The notes under the pieces are model-generated. The model had not been told where the DNA came from. It did no database searches and saw only the letters and a program-made list of their open reading frames with translations. The position numbers were made by a program, and so were the translations under genes. From positions 1 through 36,023 of the forward strand of contig JBDKTJ010000008.1 in the NCBI GenBank assembly GCA_039698075.1: DNA of 36,023 nt, read 5' to 3'. The DNA comes from JAJFVC01 sp039698075. Lineage in GTDB: Bacteria; Planctomycetota; Planctomycetia; Pirellulales; Thermoguttaceae. Positions 7,408 to 16,252 of this stretch are shown here, one piece after another (position 1 is the first letter of the stretch; each line of letters starts with the position of its first letter).

Positions 7408-9645
7408 ATGTGCCCCTCCGACGAACTTCGTGATGTTGAACGACTAAGAGAATCATTCGCACAAGCCATGTTGCCGAAACGCCCATCTGCGTCCACCGTC
7501 GTTGACATTTTGCGGGCACGCGCGTCCGCGATGCAGGACAAGCTTGCCTTCCAATATCTTTCCGGTCAGGGTGCGGAACAGCTCAGCATGACCTATGGCG
7601 ACCTGGACCGTCGCGCCAGGGCCATTGGCGGCGAACTGCAAGCGCTGGCCGCCGAGGGCGAGCGAGCTTTGCTGCTGTTCCCGCCCGGATTGGATTTCAT
7701 CACGGCGTTTTTCGGGTGTTTGTACGCCGGGATCGTTGCGGTGCCGGCCGCCCCGCCCGGACGCCACCGCATGACGTCGTCCGTCGAGGCGATCTTTGAC
7801 GCCGCGCAGCCGTCGCTGGTGTTGAGCACCGTCGCCCATCGCCAACTGGCACGACAGTCCTACGGCCATCTGACAAAATTGTTCGAGCGGCCTTGGGTGG
7901 CCGTGGACAGCATCGCCGACGACCGATCCCGCGTTTGGCACGATCCGAGGGTCGATGGCGACCATCTGGCCTTCCTTCAATATACGTCCGGGTCCACGTC
8001 GTCGCCGAAGGGCGTGATGCTGACCCACGGCAACTTGTTGTTCAACGCCACGCTGATTCAAGAGGCGTTCAACAACACCCCGGACGGCTGGGGCGTTTTT
8101 TGGCTGCCTTTGTACCACGACATGGGCCTGATCGGCGGCGTCGTGCAACCGGCCTTCTGCGGAGGTCCCTGCACGCTGTTGGCGCCGGCGGCCTTTTTGC
8201 AGCGTCCGGCCTTGTGGCTCGAAACGATTTCGCGGCTTCACGCCACGGTCAGCGGCGGGCCCGATTTCGCCTACGACCTTTGCGTCCGAAAGATTTCACC
8301 GGCCGAGCGCGAAAAACTCGATCTCAGCAGTTGGCAGGTGGCGTTCACCGGCGCCGAGCGGGTTCGCGCCGAGACGATCGAGCGGTTTGCCAAAACTTTC
8401 GCTCCGTGCGGGTTCCGCCGTGAGGCGTTTTTCCCGTGCTACGGACTTGCCGAAGCCACGCTGATGGTTTCCGGCGGCCCGCGGCTCACTCCGCCCTCGA
8501 TCATTCGCGTCCGAACCGATGAGTTGGGCAAAAATCGTGTGAAGGTTCTCGCCGACGACGCCGACGACGTCTCCTGCCGCACGTTGGTGGGTTCGGGCGA
8601 GTGTTTGCCCGGTCAAACCATTCGAATCGTCGATCCCGAGTCGCACCGCGTTTGCGTCGACGACACGGTCGGCGAGATTTGGGTCCAAGGGCCGAGCGTG
8701 GCGACGGGCTACTACCAGCGGCCCGAGGCCAGCGAGACCGCGTTTGCCGCTCGGTTGTCGGACACCAACGAGGGACCGTTCCTCCGAACCGGCGACCTCG
8801 GATTCCGACGCGACGGACAGTTGTTCGTCACGGGCCGGCTGAAAGACATCATCATCATTCGCGGTCGGAACTACTACCCCGAGGACATCGAACGTTCGGT
8901 CGATCGTTCGCACAAGTCGTTTCGGGCGGGCTTTTGCGCCGCCTTCGCGGTGGACGTGGCCGATCGAGACCGGTTGGTCGTGGTCCAGGAGATCGAGCCT
9001 CGCCATCGCCACGTCGACATGAGCGCCGCGTTGCAGGCGGTTCGCGGCGCGATTTCCGCCCAACATGAATTGGAAGTGTACGCGGTTGTTTTGGTCCGGG
9101 CCGGCACGATTCCGAAGACTTCAAGCGGCAAGACGCGCCGTTCGGCGTGTCGCGAAAACTATTTGACCGGGCAGTTGGAAATTTTGGGGCAGTGGAAGGC
9201 GGACGATTCGGACGGCAACGAGGCCGCCGCGGAGATTTTGCCTGCCGCGTGTCCCGAGTCGCTCACGGCCGCCGACATCGAGTCCTGGCTGATCGAGCGC
9301 ATCGCGGCGCGGCTGCGGCTGACGCCGTCGCAAATTCACGTTACGACGCCCTTCCTCGAGTTCGGCATGGGATCGGTCGACGCGGTGGAAATCGCCGCGC
9401 AATTAGAATGTTGGCTCGGACGACGGCTGTCGCCGACCGCGATCTACAACCATCCGAACATCGCCGCGCTGGCCCGCTGGCTCGTGCGTCCGCAGGTTGA
9501 CTCGACGCCGCCGCCGACGGTTCGGCCGCCGCAACCGCATATTTCGCTGAGGGACACGGATCCAAACCGCTTGCTGTACGACGTCCAACAAATGACGGAC
9601 GACGAGATGCAGGCGTTTCTCCTACAGGAGATGGCGAAACAGTAA
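7408..9645 (+). CDS. Fatty-acyl-AMP ligase fused to an acyl carrier protein (FAAL-ACP)
   Basis: A 745-residue loading enzyme. The adenylating domain (about residues 20-600) activates a fatty acid as acyl-AMP; it has the ATP-binding motif YTSGSTSSPKG from Y192, FWLPLYHDMGLIGGV, CYGLAEATLMV, and the FAAL-typical GRNYYPEDIE with a C-terminal SGKTRR lysine region. FAALs pass the acyl group straight to an ACP, and one follows here (about 620-705), with phosphopantetheine Ser656 in FGMGSVDAV. The final 17 residues (MTDDEMQAFLL...) form a helical tail that probably docks to the next protein. Start: the ATG at 7408 has only AAGG adjacent, and ATG 7468 (MLPKRPS) is an alternative that still keeps the domain. 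The stop lies 25 bp before the PKS. It is the first gene of the cluster. Confidence 0.9.
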   Translation: MCPSDELRDVERLRESFAQAMLPKRPSASTVVDILRARASAMQDKLAFQYLSGQGAEQLSMTYGDLDRRARAIGGELQALAAEGERALLLFPPGLDFITAFFGCLYAGIVAVPAAPPGRHRMTSSVEAIFDAAQPSLVLSTVAHRQLARQSYGHLTKLFERPWVAVDSIADDRSRVWHDPRVDGDHLAFLQYTSGSTSSPKGVMLTHGNLLFNATLIQEAFNNTPDGWGVFWLPLYHDMGLIGGVVQPAFCGGPCTLLAPAAFLQRPALWLETISRLHATVSGGPDFAYDLCVRKISPAEREKLDLSSWQVAFTGAERVRAETIERFAKTFAPCGFRREAFFPCYGLAEATLMVSGGPRLTPPSIIRVRTDELGKNRVKVLADDADDVSCRTLVGSGECLPGQTIRIVDPESHRVCVDDTVGEIWVQGPSVATGYYQRPEASETAFAARLSDTNEGPFLRTGDLGFRRDGQLFVTGRLKDIIIIRGRNYYPEDIERSVDRSHKSFRAGFCAAFAVDVADRDRLVVVQEIEPRHRHVDMSAALQAVRGAISAQHELEVYAVVLVRAGTIPKTSSGKTRRSACRENYLTGQLEILGQWKADDSDGNEAAAEILPAACPESLTAADIESWLIERIAARLRLTPSQIHVTTPFLEFGMGSVDAVEIAAQLECWLGRRLSPTAIYNHPNIAALARWLVRPQVDSTPPPTVRPPQPHISLRDTDPNRLLYDVQQMTDDEMQAFLLQEMAKQ

Positions 9646-9670
9646 CCGTGGGCTGGGGGGGTCGTTTTTC

Positions 9671-11683
9671 ATGGGTGTCGAACCACGCGCGGAGTCGTTG
9701 ACTCCGTTGCAGAATGCCGTCTATTTACTGAAACAGGCGCAAGCCAAGCTCGCCGAACGCGACTACGCGCAAACCGAGCCGATCGCCGTGATCGGAATCG
9801 GATGTCGCTTTCCCGGCGGCGGTGAAAATCCCGAGGCGTTTTGGCGCGAGTTGTGCAACGCCGTCAACGCCGTCGCCGAGGTGCCCGCCGCTCGTTGGAA
9901 CGTCGACGACTATTACGATCCCGATCCGTCCGCGCCCGGGAAGATGAACACCCGATGGGGCGGATTTCTCGACAAGGTCGATGAGTTCGACGCCGAGTTC
10001 TTCGGCATTTCTCCGCGCGAGGCCATCCGCGTCGATCCGCAGCACCGGCTGTTGTTGGAAGTGGCCTGGGAGGCGCTCGAAGACGCGGGCCTGCCGCCGA
10101 GCCAAATCGCGCAGACCAAAACCGGCGTCTTCGTCGGCGTGATCGGCAGCGACTACGCATTGCTTCAGTCCCGAGACCTCAGCGACATGGACGTGTTCTC
10201 GGGCACGGGCAGCAGCCACGCCATCTTGGCCAACCGGCTTTCGTATTTCCTGAACGTCAACGGGCCGAGCGTCGCGTTGGACACCGCCTGCTCGTCGTCG
10301 TTGGTCACGGTGCATCTGGCCTGCCAAAGCCTGCGATGCCGCGAGTCCGACATGGCGTTGGCCGGCGGCATCAACCTGATCCTCAGCCCGGAAATGACCC
10401 TGGCGCTGACCAAGGCCCACATGATGGCGCCCGACGGATGCTGCAAGGCGTTCGACGCGGCCGCCAACGGCTACGTGCGAGGCGAAGGCTGCGGCATGAT
10501 CGTCCTGAAACGGCTCAGCGACGCGATGGCCGCCGGCGATCGCATCCTCGCGCTGGTTCGCGGCACGGCGGTCAACCATGACGGACGCAGCAACGGACTG
10601 TCCGCGCCCAACGGACCGGCCCAAGAGGCCGTCATCCGCACGGCGCTGGCCGACGCCGGACTTTCGCCGACCGACGTCAGCTACATCGAGGCCCACGGAA
10701 CCGGCACCAAACTGGGCGATCCGATCGAAATCGAAGCCCTGCGCGAAACGCTTTGCACGGGCCGAGCGGCGGACCGGCCGTTGATGGTCGGATCGGTCAA
10801 GACGAACATCGGCCACTTGGAAAGCGCGGCGGGCATCGCCGGGGTGGTCAAAGTGGCGATGATGTTGCGCCACGGCCAGGTGCCTCCGCATTTGCATCTG
10901 CATCAGATCAATCCGCTGCTGAGAATCGACGGCGCCCCGTTGGAAATCCCCACCGCGATGCGCGACTGGCCGCCGTCGGACGACTCGCCGCGTTGTGCGG
11001 GCGTCAGCGCGTTCGGGTTCGGCGGAACCAACGGTCACGTGATCCTTTCCGAAGCACCGGCGCAAAAGCCGCTGGAGCCGTCGACGGTCGAACGGCCTCG
11101 CCATCTGATGGCCCTCTCGGCCCGCACGGCGCACGCGCTGGTCGAGCAGGCCGCCCGATTCGCCGCGCATCTGGAGTCCGAGCCGTCGACGTCGCTGGCC
11201 GACGCCGCGTTCACGGCCAACGTGGGCCGAGAGCATTTCCAATATCGCGTCGCGGTCGCCGCCGCCACGGTCGACGAATTGCGAGACCGGCTCAAAGCGT
11301 TCGCCGCCGATCCTGAAAAGTCGAACATTCACGCGGGCCAGGCGCGGGTGGACCGGTTGCCGCGGATCGGATTCCTGTTTACCGGACAAGGCGCTCAGTA
11401 TGCCGGCATGGGCCGCCTGCTGTACGAAACGCAGCCGACGTTCCGCGCCGCGATGGACGCCTGCGACGCCGCGTTGCGATCCGAATTGGACCGCCCGCTG
11501 CTGTCGTTGCTCAACGACCCGGACGCCACGCTGTTGAATCAAACCGGCTACACGCAGCCGGCGATGTTCGCCATCGAATACGCATTGGCCGCCCTCTGGC
11601 GCAGTTGGGGCATCGAACCGACGGCCGTGATGGGCCACAGCGTCGGCGAGTTCGCCGCGGCATGCACCGCCGGCGTGTTCTAG
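9671..11683 (+). CDS. Type I polyketide synthase, N-terminal fragment (docking-KS-partial AT), ends at in-frame TAG
   Basis: A 670-residue 5' part of a PKS module. An N-terminal docking helix (LTPLQNAVYLLKQAQAKL, about 10-28) precedes a ketosynthase (about 38-460) with C207 in DTACSSSL and both histidines, in EAHGTGT and KTNIGHLE, so the KS looks active. The acyltransferase starts near 570 (FLFTGQGAQYAGMG) and reaches nucleophile S657 in GHSVGEF. Fourteen codons later, after CTAGVF, a TAG ends the frame. The next codons continue the AT without a gap (LEDGIRLIARRAKLMQ), where homologues read GVFSLEDGL, so TAG stands for a serine codon TCG by one base change. As it stands this fragment cannot make a working AT. 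Natural nonsense mutation, sequencing error and readthrough are all possible. Confidence 0.85.
   Translation: MGVEPRAESLTPLQNAVYLLKQAQAKLAERDYAQTEPIAVIGIGCRFPGGGENPEAFWRELCNAVNAVAEVPAARWNVDDYYDPDPSAPGKMNTRWGGFLDKVDEFDAEFFGISPREAIRVDPQHRLLLEVAWEALEDAGLPPSQIAQTKTGVFVGVIGSDYALLQSRDLSDMDVFSGTGSSHAILANRLSYFLNVNGPSVALDTACSSSLVTVHLACQSLRCRESDMALAGGINLILSPEMTLALTKAHMMAPDGCCKAFDAAANGYVRGEGCGMIVLKRLSDAMAAGDRILALVRGTAVNHDGRSNGLSAPNGPAQEAVIRTALADAGLSPTDVSYIEAHGTGTKLGDPIEIEALRETLCTGRAADRPLMVGSVKTNIGHLESAAGIAGVVKVAMMLRHGQVPPHLHLHQINPLLRIDGAPLEIPTAMRDWPPSDDSPRCAGVSAFGFGGTNGHVILSEAPAQKPLEPSTVERPRHLMALSARTAHALVEQAARFAAHLESEPSTSLADAAFTANVGREHFQYRVAVAAATVDELRDRLKAFAADPEKSNIHAGQARVDRLPRIGFLFTGQGAQYAGMGRLLYETQPTFRAAMDACDAALRSELDRPLLSLLNDPDATLLNQTGYTQPAMFAIEYALAALWRSWGIEPTAVMGHSVGEFAAACTAGVF
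11681..11683 (+). other. In-frame amber codon splitting the PKS
   Basis: TAG occurs at codon 671 of what would otherwise be a 2191-residue PKS. Both sides stay in the same frame and match one continuous AT domain. The same TAG triplet serves as the normal stop of the dehydrogenase and both glycosyltransferase genes in this window, so general reassignment of TAG is unlikely. No Shine-Dalgarno sequence precedes the TTG at 11684. Confidence 0.9.
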
Positions 11684-14600
11684 TTGGAGGACGGCATCAG
11701 ACTGATCGCCCGGCGCGCCAAACTGATGCAAAGCCTGCCGGCCGGCGGAATCATGGCCGCGGTGATGGCCGCCGAGCCGACCGTCGCCGCCGGGTTGGAG
11801 TCCTATCAGGGACAAATCACCATCGCCGCGCTGAACGGTCCGGCGAGCGTGGTCATTTCAGGCGACGAGCCCGCCGTGCGTCAGTTGCTCGAACAGTTCG
11901 ACGGCCAGGGCATCCGGTCGAAGACGCTGGCCACGTCGCACGCCTTCCACAGTCATCGGATGGACCCGATCTTGGGCCAACTCGACGACGCGGCCCGCTC
12001 GGTCCAGTTCTCCGCGCCGACGTTGGGGATCGTTTCGAACTTGACCGGCCGGTTGGCCGACGCTCAAACCTATGCCGACCCGACCTACTGGAGCCGCCAC
12101 GCCCGATCGCCGGTGCGTTTTGCCGAAAGCCTGCAAGCGATGGCCGACGCCGGTTGCGAGTTGTTCCTCGAAATCGGACCGAGCCCGACGTTGATCGGCA
12201 TGGGCCGCCGCTGCCTGACGGACGACCAACTGAAGTGGCTGCCGTCGCTTCGACCCGGTCGCGACGATTGGCAGGTCCTGTTGGACAGCCTTGCCGAGCT
12301 GTACGTCGGCGGCGCGGCGATCGACTGGGCCGGATTCGATCGCGACTACGCGCGTCGAAAGGTTTCGCTGCCGAGCTATCCGTTCCAGCGACGTCGTTAT
12401 TGGGCGTCGGGTGCGGACGTCGGCGATTTCGACAGTTTCTCGTCGCCGCGTCGCAAGGGACCGGCCCTGCATCCGCTGTTGGGGCGAAAGCTGGTCGCCG
12501 CCGCCAGCGATTCCGTCTTCGAGTCGTCGCTGACCTCGCATCGGCCGGCGATTTTGACCGATCACAAAATCCAAGAGCAAGTCGTCATGCCGGCGTCCGG
12601 CTATCTCGAGATGGTGCTGGCCGCGTCGGCCGTCGTGCACGATCATCCGTGGCGCATCTCGGGCGCGACGTTGTTGGAGCCGTTGTTGTTGGACAAAACC
12701 GCCAAAACGGTCCAAGTGGTGCTGTCGCCCGAGGGCCCCAGCGCCGCATCGTTCCGCATCGTTTCGATCAGTCAGCCCAAGGACGATTCCGATCCGGTGT
12801 TCACCGCGTTGGCCGTCGGACGGATCGAATCGCCGCGCGGCGCCGAGGCCGAGACGATCGACCTGGCGGCCTGCCGAGCCCGGTTCACCGGTCCAGTGCG
12901 CGATGAGCAATGGCAGATGAACGCCCTGCATCGCGCCGGCCTGGACCCCGGTCCGACGTTCTGTTGGATCCACCAACATTGGGTCACCGAGACCGAAGGG
13001 CTCGCCGAACTTCGCGCCGCCGGCGAGAAGGACCATCTTGGCGATTATCAAATTCATCCCGGCCTGTTGGATTGCGGGTTCCAACTGCTCGGCGCGGTGC
13101 TGCCCGGCGCGGGCGAAAACATCGACGCCTATGTGCCGATGGGCGTCGACCGCATTCAACTGTTTGATCGCGTCGAAGGGCCCGCGTGGTATCTGGTCGC
13201 GTTGCGTTCGTTCAACGGCAAGGTGGCCATCGGCGACATTCGGCTGCTGGACGCCTCGGGCCGCGTGTTGATGAAATTGGAAGGCGTCCGGCTGCGTCGC
13301 GTCCCACGCGATTGGCTGGCCCGACGCTTGGCCGGTCCGCTGCCCGATTGGTGCTACGAATTGACCTGGACGCCGCAATCGCTGCCGACGCCGGAGGCCA
13401 ATCAGACGGTCGAGCCCGGTCGCTGGTTGATCTTCGACGAACGCGAAAAACTCGGCGCCGCGGTGGCCGACCCGTTGCAGTCGCAAAACCAGCGATGCAC
13501 GGTCGTTCCGGCTGACGCGACCCCCGACATGCGAGCCGAAGCAGTGCGACAGTTTCTGGCCGATCCCGAGCCCGGACGTCGCGGCATCGCGTATCTGTCG
13601 AACGTGGACATCAACGGTCAAGCGTCCGGACCAGATTTCGCCGCCGCACGCGATCATGGTTGGGGCGGCGCGCTCGACGTGGTCCGCACATTGGCCGAGT
13701 CGAACGCCGCCGAGCCGCCGCGGCTTTGGATCGTGACTCGCGCCGCGCAGGCCGCCTCGGGCGATCGCCAGTCACCGATCCATTTGGCGCAGTCGCCCAT
13801 TTGGGGCCTCGGCCGGGTCATCGCGTCGGAACTGCCCGCGCTGGCGTGCACGCGCATTGATCTCGACGGCGAAGGCGCCGGAACCAGCGCCGCCCAATTG
13901 GCCGACGAATTGCTGCGCGGCCAGGGCGAGGATCAAATTGTTTATCATGCGGGCGTGCGTCGCGTGGCCCGATTGCGACGGCTGCGTCACGGTGAGATGG
14001 GCGCGTTGGAGATTCCCAACGGCCAGCCCTATCGGTTGGACATCACGTCGCGCGGCCAGCTCGACAATGTCGTGTTGCGAGCCACTCCGCGTCGTCCGCC
14101 GGGGCCCGGTCAGGTCGAAATCCGCGTCCGGGCCACGGGCCTCAATTTCCGCGACGTGTTGAACGTTTTGGACCTGTATCCCGGCGAGCCGGGCGCGATG
14201 GGCGGCGAATGCGCCGGCGAAGTGGCGGCCGTCGGACCGGGTGTCGAAAACTTCAAGCCGGGCGATCCGGTCATCGCGTTGGCGCCGGCCACGTTCGCCA
14301 GCTATGCCATGACGATGGCTGAGTTCGTCGCGACGAAACCGGCCCACCTCAGTTTCGACGAGGCGGCGACCATTCCAATCTGCTTCGTCACGGCCGAACT
14401 GGCCCTGCGGCAGCTTGGCCGTTTGCAGCCCGGCGAACGCGTGCTGATTCATGCGGCGTCCGGCGGCGTCGGGTTGGCCGCCATCCAGATCGCCCGGCAA
14501 ATCGGGGCCGAGATTTTCGCCACCGCCGGCAGCCCCGGCAAACGCGAATACTTGAAATCGCTGGGCATCGCCCACGTGTTCGACTCGCGTTCCACGACGT

Positions 14601-16246
14601 TTGCCGACGAGATCCGCAAAGCGACCGATGGCCAGGGCATCGACATGGTCCTCAATTCGCTCACCGGCGAGGCCATCGCGGCCGGGTTGTCGGTGCTGCG
14701 TGCGGGCGGTCGGTTCATGGAACTCGGCAAGACCGATCTTTGGGACCAGGCTCGGGTGGATCAATTCAAGCCGGGCCTGAAGTTCCATGCGATCGCGCTG
14801 GACCACATGATGGCCGAGCGACCCAAGCAAGTCGGCGAGTTGATCCGCGCGGTCGTGCCGCAGTTTGTCGACAAAAAACTCGCGCCGCTGCCGCTGCGAA
14901 CGTTCCACATCCAACGCATCATCGACGCCCTGCGCCACATGGCCCGGGCCGAACACATCGGCAAGGTCGTGATTCAGGCCGCGGCCGGCGGCGACTTCGC
15001 CGATCGAGGGCTTTCGCTCCACGACGACGGCACGTATCTGGTCACCGGCGGACTTGGCGGGCTTGGGCTGAAACTGTCCGGCTGGCTGGTCGATCGCGGC
15101 GCTCGGCATCTCGTGCTGTTGGGTCGCTCCGGCGCGTCGGACGACGCCAAGCGGAAGATCGAGGAGCTCGAACGGTCCGGTGTCGAGGTGTCGGTCCGTC
15201 GTTGCGACGCCGGCAATCGCCAACAGTTGGCCGACCTGCTGGCCGACGTGGCCCGCACGATGCCGCCGTTGCGAGGCGTTTTCCATCTGGCCGGCGTGCT
15301 CGACGACGGCACGCTCCGCGATCAGACGCGCGAGCGGTTCGATCGGGTCATGGCCGCCAAAATGCTCAGCGCTTGGAACCTGCACGAGTTGACGCTCGGG
15401 CAGCCGTTGGACTTGTTCGTGTTGTTCTCGTCGGCCGCCGCGTTGATGGGCTCGCCGGGTCAGGGCAACTACGCCGCCGCCAATGCGTTCCTCGATGCGC
15501 TGGCCCACTATCGCCGTTGGGAAAAACGCCACGCCTTGAGCGTCAACTGGGGCTCCTGGGCCGAAGTGGGCATGGCCGCCAAGCTGGTCGAATCGGAGGG
15601 CCGACGTTGGGCCGCCGCCGGTTTGGGTTCGATCGAGCCGGTCGCGGGCATGCACACGCTCGAACAGTTGATCGTCGACGATCGCACGCAGGCCGGCGTG
15701 TTGCCGATCGATTGGCCGAAGTTTTTCGAACGGATTCCGGCCGGCGCCGAACCGGCGTGGCTGTCCGACATGGCCCGCGACGCCCGCGAGGCGGTTTCGC
15801 CCGGCGACGCCCGGCCCGTGTTGCTCGAAGAATTGCAAAACGTCACGCCGGCCGAACGACTCGAAGTGGCCTTGACGCACATCCGCAAACAGGCGGCCCG
15901 CGTGTTGGCCATCGACGAATCGAACCTGCCCGACCCGCGTCGAACGCTGAACGAATTGGGCTTCGACTCGTTGACGGGCGTGGAGTTCGCCAATCGGGTC
16001 GGCCGCTCGGTGGGCCATCACCTGAACCCGGCGCTGCTGTTCGACTATCCGACGCTGGAGAGCTTCACCGGCCACGTGGTGCGCGACGTGCTGCAAATGG
16101 ATTGCGGCGAAGAGGCGTCGGCTGCCAAGCCCGAACCGGCCGCCGAAACCCAGCAAGCGGCGCAGACCGCCGCCGAGGTCGAAGGCATGTCGGAACGGGA
16201 AATGGAAGCTCTGGTGGCTAAGCAGCTCGAAGAGCTTCAGAAGTAA
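11684..16246 (+). CDS. Type I polyketide synthase, C-terminal part (AT remainder-DH-ER-KR-ACP)
   Basis: The rest of the PKS module, 1520 residues if read from the TTG after the amber codon. Residue numbers here follow the joined protein. The AT continues with HAFHS (757-761), the malonyl-CoA signature. The dehydratase has H965 and D1134 (LLDCGFQ), but its HxxxGxxxxP motif reads HKIQEQVVMP, with Glu for Gly. The enoyl reductase carries HAASGGVGLAA (from 1594). The ketoreductase has TGGLGGLG (1792-1799), an LDD motif (B-type) and catalytic S1921/Y1934/N. The ACP serine is S2100 in LGFDSLTG. The order is that of a fully reducing module adding one saturated C2 unit. The tail MSEREMEALVAKQLEELQK is a probable docking helix, and the NRPS starts 6 bp later. 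No start signal supports independent translation. Confidence 0.85.
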   Translation: MEDGIRLIARRAKLMQSLPAGGIMAAVMAAEPTVAAGLESYQGQITIAALNGPASVVISGDEPAVRQLLEQFDGQGIRSKTLATSHAFHSHRMDPILGQLDDAARSVQFSAPTLGIVSNLTGRLADAQTYADPTYWSRHARSPVRFAESLQAMADAGCELFLEIGPSPTLIGMGRRCLTDDQLKWLPSLRPGRDDWQVLLDSLAELYVGGAAIDWAGFDRDYARRKVSLPSYPFQRRRYWASGADVGDFDSFSSPRRKGPALHPLLGRKLVAAASDSVFESSLTSHRPAILTDHKIQEQVVMPASGYLEMVLAASAVVHDHPWRISGATLLEPLLLDKTAKTVQVVLSPEGPSAASFRIVSISQPKDDSDPVFTALAVGRIESPRGAEAETIDLAACRARFTGPVRDEQWQMNALHRAGLDPGPTFCWIHQHWVTETEGLAELRAAGEKDHLGDYQIHPGLLDCGFQLLGAVLPGAGENIDAYVPMGVDRIQLFDRVEGPAWYLVALRSFNGKVAIGDIRLLDASGRVLMKLEGVRLRRVPRDWLARRLAGPLPDWCYELTWTPQSLPTPEANQTVEPGRWLIFDEREKLGAAVADPLQSQNQRCTVVPADATPDMRAEAVRQFLADPEPGRRGIAYLSNVDINGQASGPDFAAARDHGWGGALDVVRTLAESNAAEPPRLWIVTRAAQAASGDRQSPIHLAQSPIWGLGRVIASELPALACTRIDLDGEGAGTSAAQLADELLRGQGEDQIVYHAGVRRVARLRRLRHGEMGALEIPNGQPYRLDITSRGQLDNVVLRATPRRPPGPGQVEIRVRATGLNFRDVLNVLDLYPGEPGAMGGECAGEVAAVGPGVENFKPGDPVIALAPATFASYAMTMAEFVATKPAHLSFDEAATIPICFVTAELALRQLGRLQPGERVLIHAASGGVGLAAIQIARQIGAEIFATAGSPGKREYLKSLGIAHVFDSRSTTFADEIRKATDGQGIDMVLNSLTGEAIAAGLSVLRAGGRFMELGKTDLWDQARVDQFKPGLKFHAIALDHMMAERPKQVGELIRAVVPQFVDKKLAPLPLRTFHIQRIIDALRHMARAEHIGKVVIQAAAGGDFADRGLSLHDDGTYLVTGGLGGLGLKLSGWLVDRGARHLVLLGRSGASDDAKRKIEELERSGVEVSVRRCDAGNRQQLADLLADVARTMPPLRGVFHLAGVLDDGTLRDQTRERFDRVMAAKMLSAWNLHELTLGQPLDLFVLFSSAAALMGSPGQGNYAAANAFLDALAHYRRWEKRHALSVNWGSWAEVGMAAKLVESEGRRWAAAGLGSIEPVAGMHTLEQLIVDDRTQAGVLPIDWPKFFERIPAGAEPAWLSDMARDAREAVSPGDARPVLLEELQNVTPAERLEVALTHIRKQAARVLAIDESNLPDPRRTLNELGFDSLTGVEFANRVGRSVGHHLNPALLFDYPTLESFTGHVVRDVLQMDCGEEASAAKPEPAAETQQAAQTAAEVEGMSEREMEALVAKQLEELQK

Positions 16247-16252
16247 AGAACC

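Noticed and set aside
11681..11683. Genome-wide reassignment of TAG to an amino acid
   Set aside because: TAG ends the dehydrogenase (1584-1586) and both glycosyltransferases (30915-30917, 32284-32286) at sensible positions.
11684..11686. Independent translation of the second PKS half from TTG 11684
   Set aside because: No Shine-Dalgarno sequence precedes it, and the protein would begin in the middle of the AT fold. The TTG is simply the next Leu codon of the ancestral frame.
13772..16156. Long open frame on the minus strand (794 codons) opposite the PKS, and similar ones at 16610-19153 and 22331-24391
   Set aside because: These are antisense shadows of high-GC coding sequence. Their translations are low-complexity Arg/His/Gln/Gly-rich with no domain, while the plus strand has clear catalytic motifs throughout.
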